A stretch of 55,922 nt of DNA from DRQF01 sp964559135 (GTDB lineage Bacteria; Planctomycetota; GCA-002687715; DRQF01), in NCBI GenBank assembly GCA_964559135.1, contig CAZLGG010000013.1:1-55922 (forward strand), given 5' to 3'. Under the pieces are notes generated by a model that ran no database searches, was not told where the DNA came from, and worked only from the letters and a program-made list of their open reading frames with translations. Both the position numbers and the translations under genes were made by a program. Shown in pieces: positions 7,235 through 14,999 of the stretch. Each line of letters begins with the position of its first letter. The first letter of the stretch is position 1.

Positions 7235-7958
7235 GATCAGCTCAGAGTCCCCAACCGCCTTGTGGAGGAAAGGGCTGATCTCGACGCCAGCGGCATCGTC
7301 GAAAAACGACGATCACGACGAGCGGTCCGAGTCACGATGCGCATCATGAGAATGATGACGACGATGATGATGACCTCGGCACGCGGCGAGGAGCAAACTC
7401 CAGGGGCAACCCCCGGTCGGACTGTGAGAGAGCACGAGGTCTACCTCGATATGGGGGAGCGGAACCTCGGGTGCCCAAACCCGTGGCCTTCCGTGAGACA
7501 TCGCTTTGTTTCACTTGGGGAGGTCTCGACTCTTGCGAGTGCGAGACCAATAACCGCCCCCGTGCATGCATAGTACAGTTGAGGGGGACAGACCGCCAGC
7601 ATTTTTCTCGCCGCCTTCTCTGCTTTTCCGAGGCACTGCCCCCCCCGGTCTGCCGGCGCGAGATCATTGCGGGGACCTCGCTTCGCCCCGAAGGCACCAA
7701 GGATCGTCAGTTGCTCCGGGCATCCAGGGGCGATTTCGGGGGCATGACGGTTCGAGAGCCGTGTGACGTTTGGACGTCGCTGCAGGCGTGCTGCGAGATT
7801 CGCGTCCCTGGGCGTTCTCTGATAGGTTTCCTTCCCGAATCGAGGCGCGTCCTCTCCGCCCACTTCGGAGGTGCCCGGTGCTGCCGGCCGAGAGGATCCG
7901 CCGCCAAGCGTTCGAGATCCAAGACACGGATTCTGGGCATGGCTCACCAAGAGAAGAC
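7235..7958. other. Gene-free interval between the retron locus and the DUF3050 gene
   Basis: No frame here has a believable product. It holds a 9-bp stem (7235-7243 with 7272-7280, one G-U), a 7-bp hairpin with an A5/T5 loop (7295-7301 with 7307-7313) and a run of ATG/ACG-type triplets at about 7347-7373. Read on the minus strand, the triplet run gives a His-rich string (GHHHRRHHSHD). Longer open frames on both strands look like chance products of high GC. It may be a decayed gene or non-coding DNA acquired with the retron. Confidence 0.5.
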
Positions 7959-8765
7959 ATGAAGAACACCGATAGCGGCCCCATCATTGCCGAAACGGAA
8001 GAGGAGCTTGAACTGGTCTTGGCTCCCATGCGCAGACGCTTGGCGTCCCATCCCATGTACCAGGCCATTCGCGATGAGCCTACCCTGCGCACGTTCATGA
8101 CGGCTCACGTGTTTGCGGTATGGGACTTCCAGTCCTTGTTGAAGGCGTTGCAGCGACTCGTGACGTGCGTCGATGTCCCTTGGCTCCCGACGACTGATCC
8201 GCAGGCGCGTAGGCTCGTCAACGAGATCGTGCTGGATGAGGAATCTGATCAGGCGCCCGACGGTGGATTCCTGTCTCATTTCGAAATCTACCTTCAGGCG
8301 ATGCATGAGTCGGGTGCTGACACGAAGCCGATTCTCTCGTTCATGGCGCGTTTGCGGCACGGGACGAGTGTGGAGGATGCTTTGCAGGAAACGACGATTC
8401 CCGCCGGGATTCGGTCGTTTGTTGGAACGACGATGGACATCGTCGGTTCTTGGCAGGCCCACCGCATCGCGGCGGCTTTTGCATACGGGCGTGAGGAAAT
8501 CATCCCATCCATGTTTCGCCAACTCATCGAGAAGCTGTCCGCCGTCTCGCCGCACTCATGGGAAACGCTTCGCTACTATCTCGATCGTCATATCGGTCAG
8601 GACTCGGAGCAGCACGGTCCTCAGGCCAAGCAACTCGTTCGCAAGCTCTGCGGTCATGATCGCGGGCTCTGGGATGAAGCCATCGAAGCGGCCAAGGCCG
8701 CGCTCGGGGGGAGGATTCTTCTTTGGGACCAAGTGGCGAGGTCCCTGGAGGAAGCCCATTCGTAG
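7959..8765 (+). CDS. DUF3050 family protein
   Basis: 268-aa protein that I recognise as DUF3050. Family landmarks are HPMYQAIRDEPTLRTFMTAHVFAVWDF near the N-terminus, VTCVDVPWLP, RRLVNEIVLDEESD, LSHFEIYLQAMHESGAD, and a C-terminal YYLDRHIGQDSEQHGP. The conserved His, Glu and Asp residues in a helical protein of this size recall heme-oxygenase-like and diiron folds. That is inference, and no reaction is established to my knowledge. The ATG at 7959 has GAGAAG about 3 bases upstream. The frame opens earlier, but those residues do not fit the family. Its base composition looks less GC-rich than its neighbours. It stands alone and converges with the M28 peptidase gene. Confidence 0.85.
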   Translation: MKNTDSGPIIAETEEELELVLAPMRRRLASHPMYQAIRDEPTLRTFMTAHVFAVWDFQSLLKALQRLVTCVDVPWLPTTDPQARRLVNEIVLDEESDQAPDGGFLSHFEIYLQAMHESGADTKPILSFMARLRHGTSVEDALQETTIPAGIRSFVGTTMDIVGSWQAHRIAAAFAYGREEIIPSMFRQLIEKLSAVSPHSWETLRYYLDRHIGQDSEQHGPQAKQLVRKLCGHDRGLWDEAIEAAKAALGGRILLWDQVARSLEEAHS

Positions 8766-8772
8766 ACGTTTA

Positions 8773-8787
8773 GCGACGCCCTGCGTC
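8773..8787. terminator. Short hairpin between converging genes
   Basis: CGACGC pairs with GCGTCG around a 3-base loop, in the 48-base gap between the DUF3050 stop and the M28 peptidase stop. No T-run follows, so terminator function is only plausible from position. Confidence 0.3.
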
Positions 8788-8813
8788 GGCGGCCGAGGCC
8801 ACTGTGCTCGAGG

Positions 8814-10262
8814 CTACTGGTCCGTCAGGCGGCCCGGCATGTCGGCGAGGACGAAGCCCATGACGGCGAGCATGGCGGTGGCCCTGCGGAGGTTGAGGGG
8901 GTCCACCTTGTCCAGGGTGTCGGCATCGGTGTGGTGCCAATCGAAGTAGTGTTCCATCACCGTTCGGAGAGCCAGCCCCGGAACACCCTCCCGCATGAGC
9001 GGGCCGATGTCCGCGCCTCCGCCGCCCGAGGTAATGGAGCCGGCCCCGATGCCCTCCAAGAGGGCGCCGATCTCGCGGAGCTTGGCGAGCATCTTTTCCG
9101 CGGCGGGCGTCGAGGCTTTGGAACCTTCTTCGGATTCTCCGTGACTCCCGCCCAGGCTCGCTCCGAAACCCACGGGACGTTCACAGCCGCCGTCCATCTC
9201 GATGGCGGCTACGTGATGCTTCACCTGGTCGCCGAGAGCTTTCCGGTAAGCGCGCCCGCCTCGCAGGCCGTTTTCCTCGTTCGTCCACAGAACGACACGC
9301 AGGGTCCTTTTCGGGCGCAATCCGAGCTTCTTGATGAGGGTGAGAGCTTGCCACGCAGCCATGCATGAGGCTCCGTCGTCGTGAGCACCCTGTCCCACGT
9401 CCCAGGAGTCGAAATGTCCTCCCATGACGACCACCTCGTCAGGGAATTCGCTCCCCGTGATCTCCGCGATGACGTTGTGGGAATCCGCGTCCGGAAGCAT
9501 CTTCGCTTCCATCGTGAGTTTGACCGTCACGGTCCGGCCGGACTCCGCCATGCGGCCCATCCAGTCAGCATCCTCGGGAGTGATCGCGGCCGTGGGGATC
9601 TTCGGTGCGTCCTTGGCATAGCGCATGGCTCCCGTATGGGGCGTGGCCAAACTGTTGCCCGTCGCCGAGCGGACGAGGGCCGCGACCGCTCCCTTGCGCG
9701 CGGCTTCCGACGCGCCGCGGCTGCGGTATTGAACGGTCTTGCCGTAGCCCTCCCACGGGACGGCGTAGACGACGATCTTGCCCTTCACGGCATCGTCATT
9801 CAGCGCCTTCAACGCGTCGAAGCTCCTCACGACGACGATGGGGGCGGTGATGCCTTCCGGGGGCGTTCCGATGCTGTTGCCGAGGCCCAACATTCTGAGC
9901 TCGCGCGGATGGGGCGCCACGACTTGGGCTGACTCCTTGCCGCGGACCCAATGGGGCACCTTCACCGGTTGCAGGGTGACCTTGTCGAAGCCCTCGTGCC
10001 CCATCTGTTCACTCGCCCATTGGATCGCCTGCTCGAGCTGGGGCGAGCCGCTCAACCGATTGCCGATCACCGTCGTCAAGTAGGTGAGTTTCTCCCAGCC
10101 CTCATCGTCGGTGAGGGCGGCGCCGATGAGGGCGCCCGCCGTCTCTCGGTACTGCTCGGTGAGGGATGTCGGGGCGGCGGATTGGGCCGCCGCCGCCGAG
10201 GAGAGCAGGAGGGACACGGACGCGAGGAGAGGGAAGAGTAGGACGTTGCGTGGCGATGGCAT
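8814..10262 (-). CDS. Secreted M28-family aminopeptidase/carboxypeptidase (PGCP-like) with PA domain
   Basis: 482-aa exported metallopeptidase. A signal peptide (residues 1-27, ending SSAAAAQ) is followed by an N-terminal helical part, an inserted protease-associated domain (about 130-245), then the M28 catalytic domain. Zinc ligands and catalytic residues are visible: GGHFDSWDVG (His283), QGAHDDGASC (Asp295), WTNEENGLRGG (Glu329/330) and DWHHTDADTLDKV near the end. The order matches plasma glutamate carboxypeptidase-type dipeptidases. It probably degrades peptides in the periplasm or outside the cell. It is a single-gene unit, and the ATG is fixed by the signal peptide. Confidence 0.92.
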   Translation of the reverse strand: MPSPRNVLLFPLLASVSLLLSSAAAAQSAAPTSLTEQYRETAGALIGAALTDDEGWEKLTYLTTVIGNRLSGSPQLEQAIQWASEQMGHEGFDKVTLQPVKVPHWVRGKESAQVVAPHPRELRMLGLGNSIGTPPEGITAPIVVVRSFDALKALNDDAVKGKIVVYAVPWEGYGKTVQYRSRGASEAARKGAVAALVRSATGNSLATPHTGAMRYAKDAPKIPTAAITPEDADWMGRMAESGRTVTVKLTMEAKMLPDADSHNVIAEITGSEFPDEVVVMGGHFDSWDVGQGAHDDGASCMAAWQALTLIKKLGLRPKRTLRVVLWTNEENGLRGGRAYRKALGDQVKHHVAAIEMDGGCERPVGFGASLGGSHGESEEGSKASTPAAEKMLAKLREIGALLEGIGAGSITSGGGGADIGPLMREGVPGLALRTVMEHYFDWHHTDADTLDKVDPLNLRRATAMLAVMGFVLADMPGRLTDQ

Positions 10263-10362
10263 GGTGGAACCCCGAAGGCTGCATTGACCCTTCTACTTTC
10301 ACCCGGGGCCGCCGCGAGGTCAAATCGACGCGGTTCGCGGCTCGAGGTCTCCCCGACCGGGA

Positions 10363-12294
10363 TCAACGCACCTCGATGAGCACCGGGCTCCCGTCACGGA
10401 CGAGGCGTCTGGGGGGCTTTCCCCGTCCGATGAGTCGGAGCCCCGCGACGACCTTGCCCGTCCAAGGCGACAGGTCCACGAGAACGGCTCCCCGGGGGGT
10501 GATTTTTCCGATGTTCAGCAGCTCCGTCTCGCCCCATGGGCCATACGCTTCGACGCGAAGAGTCCGCGAGAAGGCGCCCTCGACATCCAACTGAAAGGCC
10601 AGCACCTCACCCCGGGCTGCGGTGTGAGGCTGCGCGAAACTCACGGATTGTCGATAGCCGTCAGGGTCGGACTCGATGGAGTCGAGGTTCATTCGAATCC
10701 CAGGAATTCGGGTCGCATCCATCACGAACTCGAGCTGGGTGACGTCGATCTCGACGTCCTCCTTGGTTCCCGTGAGGGTGATATGGGCGGAGTCCGAGAT
10801 GGGTTCGGGACCGACGAATGGGAGTATGAGCTCCGGCGAATCCGGGTGCCATCGCGAGTAGAGACGATAGTGAGTCGTGTCCGTCGTGACGACGGCGTCG
10901 CCTCCGGTGACCCGTCCCTTCAATCGGACCCAGAGGGCGCCGTCCCCCCGAAAAATGATGGCTCCCCGGCCGACGTGGGCTCGAAGAGTCTTCTTCGCTG
11001 CAACATGGACGCCGGGATTCAAGTCGGAACTCTTCGACAAAGGGACCTCGATGCCGAAGGAAGACAGTGTCGCCCATCGACCACCCGAGATCTCGGCGAA
11101 GAGTCGGCCCACATCGTTCAAGGGGCGCTTGCGGCAAAAGAGATTGTGAGCCGGAATCTCCCAGATCAGCGTCTTCGGCAGGGGGTGGCCGCGGAAGCTG
11201 TGAAGGGTCCGACGGAAGGGCTCCACGGGACCGATGGCCGGCCATGCACCGAACCAAATCCGTTGTCCCGTGGCGTTCCTTACGAAGTCTGGGAAGAAGC
11301 TGTTGTGGGTGAAACTCGTGCCGGAAGCGGCCGCCGCCACCGGGAGCGAGGGGTTGGTGCTTGGAGGGAGGAGCTTCCCTTTCCGATCGAAGAGGCGAAG
11401 GCGGGGGTACTCGGGCCAATCGATCAGAGCCGCGGCGCGGCTTCCCTTCGTGATGCCGATGAGTCGCAACAGATCCCCGGGATCCCGCTGGAGTCCCAAG
11501 CTCTTGACCTCGTTGGTGCGCCGATCAGGGGGTAGGCTCGCGCCCATCTCTTTCGCCAGAGCCTCCGCAGCAATGGTCATTCCCAGACTGTTCCAATGAC
11601 TGTCGACCTTGCGAAAGAGGACCTCCTTCCGTCGGGCCCGATAGGGGGTCATGAGGTCGACCGCCCGCACGCCGTTCTCGGAGAGTTCCCTCAGCAATTC
11701 GCCATAGAGATGCGGGCGGGGGTCTTCTCCCCGGGGCAGCATCTCGCGATAGACCACGCTTTTTCTCGGAATGGGCAGCACGATGAGTTCCGAGCCCGCC
11801 TGCCGCAGACGCCGGGCCACGGCTCGGAGAATCCGCGCGCTGAGGATCACCCGTCGCTCCTCGTCACCGGCGTCGACATCGATGCGATCCCGCAGGAAGA
11901 TCCATCCCTCCCTGCCGAGTACGGCCGTGGTCTCGGCTTCGCGCAGATACTGATAGAGAAGAGCCGTGTAGTAGGGAAGCGCGACGGAGCGCACCCGGGA
12001 GCGCGTTCGCAGGTCGTACTCGATGAGTCGCGCCAAGGAACCGTCGGCGAAACGGGCGGATTCTCGTCGCTTCTCGATCACCTGCTTCTCCTTGCCGATG
12101 ACCTTGGGGGCGGGGAGGGGAAAGAACCCATCGACGATGCCCGTCCCCACGACGACCGTGAGGAAAGTCGCCACGACGATGAGGGCGGTCGTCTTGCGGA
12201 GCGGGCCGCGAAGAAGGGCTTCTGCGTCGTGGGGAAAAAGATCGCTGTCCTCGCGGGCGGCGATTTCAGAACTGGTAGTAGAGGAAGGGGACAT
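10363..12294 (-). CDS. AlgX/AlgJ-like SGNH-fold acetyltransferase partner of the MBOAT protein
   Basis: 643-aa protein with a short cytoplasmic N-terminus, one membrane segment (about 38-57) and a large extracytoplasmic part. The AlgX/AlgJ-like domain shows GREGWIFLRDRID, LIVLPIPRKSVVYREMLP and VDSHWNSLGM, the last carrying the Asp-x-His pair of the catalytic site. The C-terminal 250 residues form a beta-rich region I cannot name, possibly a carbohydrate-binding module. The ATG lies inside the 3' end of the upstream MBOAT gene (29-base overlap), so the two are co-translated. By analogy with alginate acetylation, the MBOAT protein moves acyl groups across the membrane and this protein places them on a secreted polysaccharide. 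The polymer is unknown. Confidence 0.85.
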   Translation of the reverse strand: MSPSSTTSSEIAAREDSDLFPHDAEALLRGPLRKTTALIVVATFLTVVVGTGIVDGFFPLPAPKVIGKEKQVIEKRRESARFADGSLARLIEYDLRTRSRVRSVALPYYTALLYQYLREAETTAVLGREGWIFLRDRIDVDAGDEERRVILSARILRAVARRLRQAGSELIVLPIPRKSVVYREMLPRGEDPRPHLYGELLRELSENGVRAVDLMTPYRARRKEVLFRKVDSHWNSLGMTIAAEALAKEMGASLPPDRRTNEVKSLGLQRDPGDLLRLIGITKGSRAAALIDWPEYPRLRLFDRKGKLLPPSTNPSLPVAAAASGTSFTHNSFFPDFVRNATGQRIWFGAWPAIGPVEPFRRTLHSFRGHPLPKTLIWEIPAHNLFCRKRPLNDVGRLFAEISGGRWATLSSFGIEVPLSKSSDLNPGVHVAAKKTLRAHVGRGAIIFRGDGALWVRLKGRVTGGDAVVTTDTTHYRLYSRWHPDSPELILPFVGPEPISDSAHITLTGTKEDVEIDVTQLEFVMDATRIPGIRMNLDSIESDPDGYRQSVSFAQPHTAARGEVLAFQLDVEGAFSRTLRVEAYGPWGETELLNIGKITPRGAVLVDLSPWTGKVVAGLRLIGRGKPPRRLVRDGSPVLIEVR

Positions 12295-13651
12295 GGCTCT
12301 GATAGTGAAGATGGAGGATTGCGACGAGGAATATGGGTTGCAGGCCCAAGGAAACGAAGGGCGCGGCGCGCGCCGCGAGCCGTTGCGAGGTCGGGAGAAA
12401 CCAGATGACGACGGCCCCGACGACGAGAGCGACGAGATGGATGGGGCGGATGTCGAGGGGGGGGCCGACCCGCACCTGGCCGAACATCATCGCGAAGTAG
12501 TGGAGCGCGGAATGAATGTCCGGCGACCTGAAGAAGACCCACCCGAAGAGGACGAGAATGAACGTCAAGGTGATACGGATGAGTCGCGGGGCCCGTCTGT
12601 AGAACGAGTCCTTGCCCATGAGCCGCTCCACGATGAGCCAAAACCCCTGGTAGCCCCCCCAGGCGATGAATGTCCAAGAGGCTCCGTGCCAGAGACCCCC
12701 CAGCAGCATCGTGAGCGCCAGATTGACATAGGTTCGGATGGGCCCTTTGCGATTGCCTCCCAGAGGGATGTAGAGGTAGTCCCGGAGCCACGAGGAAAGC
12801 GAAATGTGCCACCTACGCCAGAACTCGGTGATGCTCGCCGAGCGGTAGGGCCCGTCAAAATTCACCGGAAAGCGGAAGCCCAACATGAGCCCAAGGCCGA
12901 TGGCCATGTCCGAATAGCCCGAAAAGTCGAAGTAGATCTGGAATGCGTAGGCCAGAATCCCCGCCCACGAATCCAACGTCGAGAGTTGATGACCGGCGAA
13001 CGCCTGATCCGCGAAGTTCCCCATGACGTCGGCGATCAGAAGTTTCTTCGAGAAGCCGATCTGAAAGAGAAGGACACCCTGGAAAAACTTCGCGAACGTG
13101 TGGCGCCTGTCTCGGAGTTGTTCCGCGATGGAGTTGTATCGAACGATCGGACCGGCGACGAGCTGCGGGAAGAGCGCGACGTAGCACATGAAGTCGCGAA
13201 ATCGGCTCACAGGCCTGGCGGCGCGTCGATACACGTCGATCGTGTAGGACATCGTCTGAAAGGTATAGAAGGAGATGCCGACGGGAAGGACGATCTTCGT
13301 CCAGCTCATGGTTTCGAAGCCGAAGTGCCCCAGGATCGCGTTCGCCGTTTCGACGCCGAAGTTGGCGTACTTGAAGTAGCCGAGAAGTCCGAGGTTCGCC
13401 ACCATGGACACCCAGAGCCAGCGCTTACCCTTGCCTCCTTGCTCTTGCCGCGAGGCGATCGCTTGGCCGCAGAAGTAGTCGAGGACGGTCGAGAAGAGCA
13501 TGAGGAACACGAAGTCCGGGCGCCACCAGCCGTAGAAGACGTAGCTGCCGAGAGCGATGACGAGGGACTTGAGACTCTTGGGCGAGACGTAGTACGCCGC
13601 CAGGAATAGGGGGAGGAAGAAGTAGAGGAAGATCGCGCTCGAGAAAACCAT
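12266..13651 (-). CDS. MBOAT family O-acyltransferase (AlgI-like)
   Basis: 461-aa polytopic inner-membrane protein of the membrane-bound O-acyltransferase family. It shows the family's FPQLVAGPIVRY, FQIYFDFSGYSDMAIGLGLMLGF, FWRRWHISLSSWLRDYLYIPLGGN and LLGGLWHGASWTFIAWGG, which includes the catalytic His. These are the marks of AlgI/DltB-type acyltransferases that export acetyl groups for polysaccharide O-acetylation. The start at 13651 gives the typical FSSAIFLYFFLPLFL N-terminus. A stem-loop at 13687-13712 lies upstream. The downstream AlgJ-like gene overlaps its last 29 bases. Confidence 0.94.
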   Translation of the reverse strand: MVFSSAIFLYFFLPLFLAAYYVSPKSLKSLVIALGSYVFYGWWRPDFVFLMLFSTVLDYFCGQAIASRQEQGGKGKRWLWVSMVANLGLLGYFKYANFGVETANAILGHFGFETMSWTKIVLPVGISFYTFQTMSYTIDVYRRAARPVSRFRDFMCYVALFPQLVAGPIVRYNSIAEQLRDRRHTFAKFFQGVLLFQIGFSKKLLIADVMGNFADQAFAGHQLSTLDSWAGILAYAFQIYFDFSGYSDMAIGLGLMLGFRFPVNFDGPYRSASITEFWRRWHISLSSWLRDYLYIPLGGNRKGPIRTYVNLALTMLLGGLWHGASWTFIAWGGYQGFWLIVERLMGKDSFYRRAPRLIRITLTFILVLFGWVFFRSPDIHSALHYFAMMFGQVRVGPPLDIRPIHLVALVVGAVVIWFLPTSQRLAARAAPFVSLGLQPIFLVAILHLHYQSHVPFLYYQF

Positions 13652-13686
13652 GGTGTAAGGGCTCGGTGGTCCTGGCGTGCGTTTCA

Positions 13687-13712
13687 GCAGGGTTGGCGCG
13701 ACTCAACCCTGC
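13687..13712. promoter_or_regulatory. 9-bp perfect stem-loop between the GHL10 gene and the MBOAT gene
   Basis: Bases 13687-13695 pair perfectly with 13704-13712 around an 8-base loop. It sits about 110 bases past the GHL10-like stop and 36 bases before the MBOAT start, all on the minus strand. It may end the upstream operon or regulate the acyltransferase pair. No T-tract is present. The rest of the 169-base gap shows nothing I can name. Confidence 0.4.
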
Positions 13713-13820
13713 ACGCAATCGTGTCGAAACACGGCGCCGCATTCTCTCAATGTGAGGGGCTTGGAGCAAGCGCTCCCCTGGACCGGGAGATCGATGGCGT
13801 GTCGTGCCCGCGGAGAGGCT

Positions 13821-14999
13821 TCAGGGGCGCGGGCGGGCCGGTGTGCGATAGGAAAACCAAGCCGTCCCATCGGCCCCCGCGGCGAGGCTCGCCGATTCTT
13901 GGGCCGCGGTTTCGGACGGTGTATTGAGATACGCCGCCAGGCCGACAGCCATGAAGCCGGGGCTCTTCGTGCGGATCTCCATGAACACCGGGAGCCAAGC
14001 CCGGAAGTCTCTCGCCTGAACGTCGACGCCTTCTCGCTTGTAATGCATGACGTAGACGCCGTCGACGAGACCTCGTTGGCACCAGTCGGGCCAGTCCTGG
14101 CAAGCTCCGAGATAACCCTTCGTTCTTCGATACCCACCCGGGTCCGGCGCCCCCCAAGCGACGACGGCGGCGGTGAGGTCGATGTCCGGGTTGGCGAGTT
14201 TGACGGCGTTGCGGATCTCTCTCACTTCGGCCGTGACCTGGTCGGCCTTCCAGCGGATGAAACGGGGATCGTCGGCGGATGGAGTCGAACCCGCACCGGT
14301 GGCGTCCCGATACCGCCGAAGGCTTCGCTCTCCGTAACCCCAGGGGCCGTTGGGATAGCGGATGTAGTCCAGATGGATGGCATCGACGGGATAGCGACGC
14401 GCCACCTCCCCGGCGACCCGGGCCACGTGGGAGCGGGCGGCGGGGTCCGAGGGGTCCAAGGAGATCGAATCCCCCGCGATGCGCTGCCTGACTTCGCCGT
14501 CCTTGTCGACGAGGAGCCACTCCGGGTGGGAAAGGACAACGTGTAACGGCGCGGTGGGTTCCGGGTCCGCGACGCCTTTCCAGACCCGATTGGCCACGAG
14601 CCAAGCCTCGACGCGCAGTCCGTGCTCGCCCTTGGCGCGCCGGAGGATGTAATCCAAGGGATCAAAGGCATGATCGAGAGGACGATTCTGGGCGACGTCG
14701 CGGCCACGGGGGACGAGGCGGCTGCGGTAGTAGGCATCACCGGTCTTCCGCACTTCCACCAGCAGCGTGTTGAAGCCGTTCTCGACGGCCCATGCGATCA
14801 TCCGGTCGCACTGCTCCGGCGAGTAGATCCCGTCCCCCCAGGAATCCACCCAGAGGGCGCGAAGGGTTGACGGACGGATCACCCTGTCCAGCGTGCCCTC
14901 CCCCGAGGATTCGGTGTTCGAAGTGCAGGCGACGGCGACGAACGCGAGAGAGAGAACGACGGATCGAAGATGTCTCATGACCGAGGATTCTACGCTCAT
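13821..14999 (-). CDS. GHL10-like (glycosyl hydrolase-like) lipoprotein
   Basis: 392-aa lipoprotein. The signal (SVVLSLAFVAVAC) ends in a lipobox Cys. The mature part matches the GHL10/DUF187 family of TIM-barrel glycoside-hydrolase-like proteins: LRALWVDSWGDGIYSPEQCDRMI, NTLLVEVRKTGDAYYRS, RVEAWLVANRVWKG and DAIHLDYIRYPNGPWGY. Members probably act on cell-wall or exopolysaccharide glycans in the envelope, but substrates are poorly known. Its ATG at 14999 overlaps the stop of the upstream membrane gene (ATGA at 14996-14999). An internal ATG at 14978 would give a shorter, more usual lipoprotein signal. Last gene of a four-gene operon. Confidence 0.85.
   Translation of the reverse strand: MSVESSVMRHLRSVVLSLAFVAVACTSNTESSGEGTLDRVIRPSTLRALWVDSWGDGIYSPEQCDRMIAWAVENGFNTLLVEVRKTGDAYYRSRLVPRGRDVAQNRPLDHAFDPLDYILRRAKGEHGLRVEAWLVANRVWKGVADPEPTAPLHVVLSHPEWLLVDKDGEVRQRIAGDSISLDPSDPAARSHVARVAGEVARRYPVDAIHLDYIRYPNGPWGYGERSLRRYRDATGAGSTPSADDPRFIRWKADQVTAEVREIRNAVKLANPDIDLTAAVVAWGAPDPGGYRRTKGYLGACQDWPDWCQRGLVDGVYVMHYKREGVDVQARDFRAWLPVFMEIRTKSPGFMAVGLAAYLNTPSETAAQESASLAAGADGTAWFSYRTPARPRP

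Noticed and set aside
7471..7962. 163-codon plus-strand frame, considered as a retron effector
   Set aside because: No motif, odd composition, no good ribosome site, and it ends in the leader of the DUF3050 gene.
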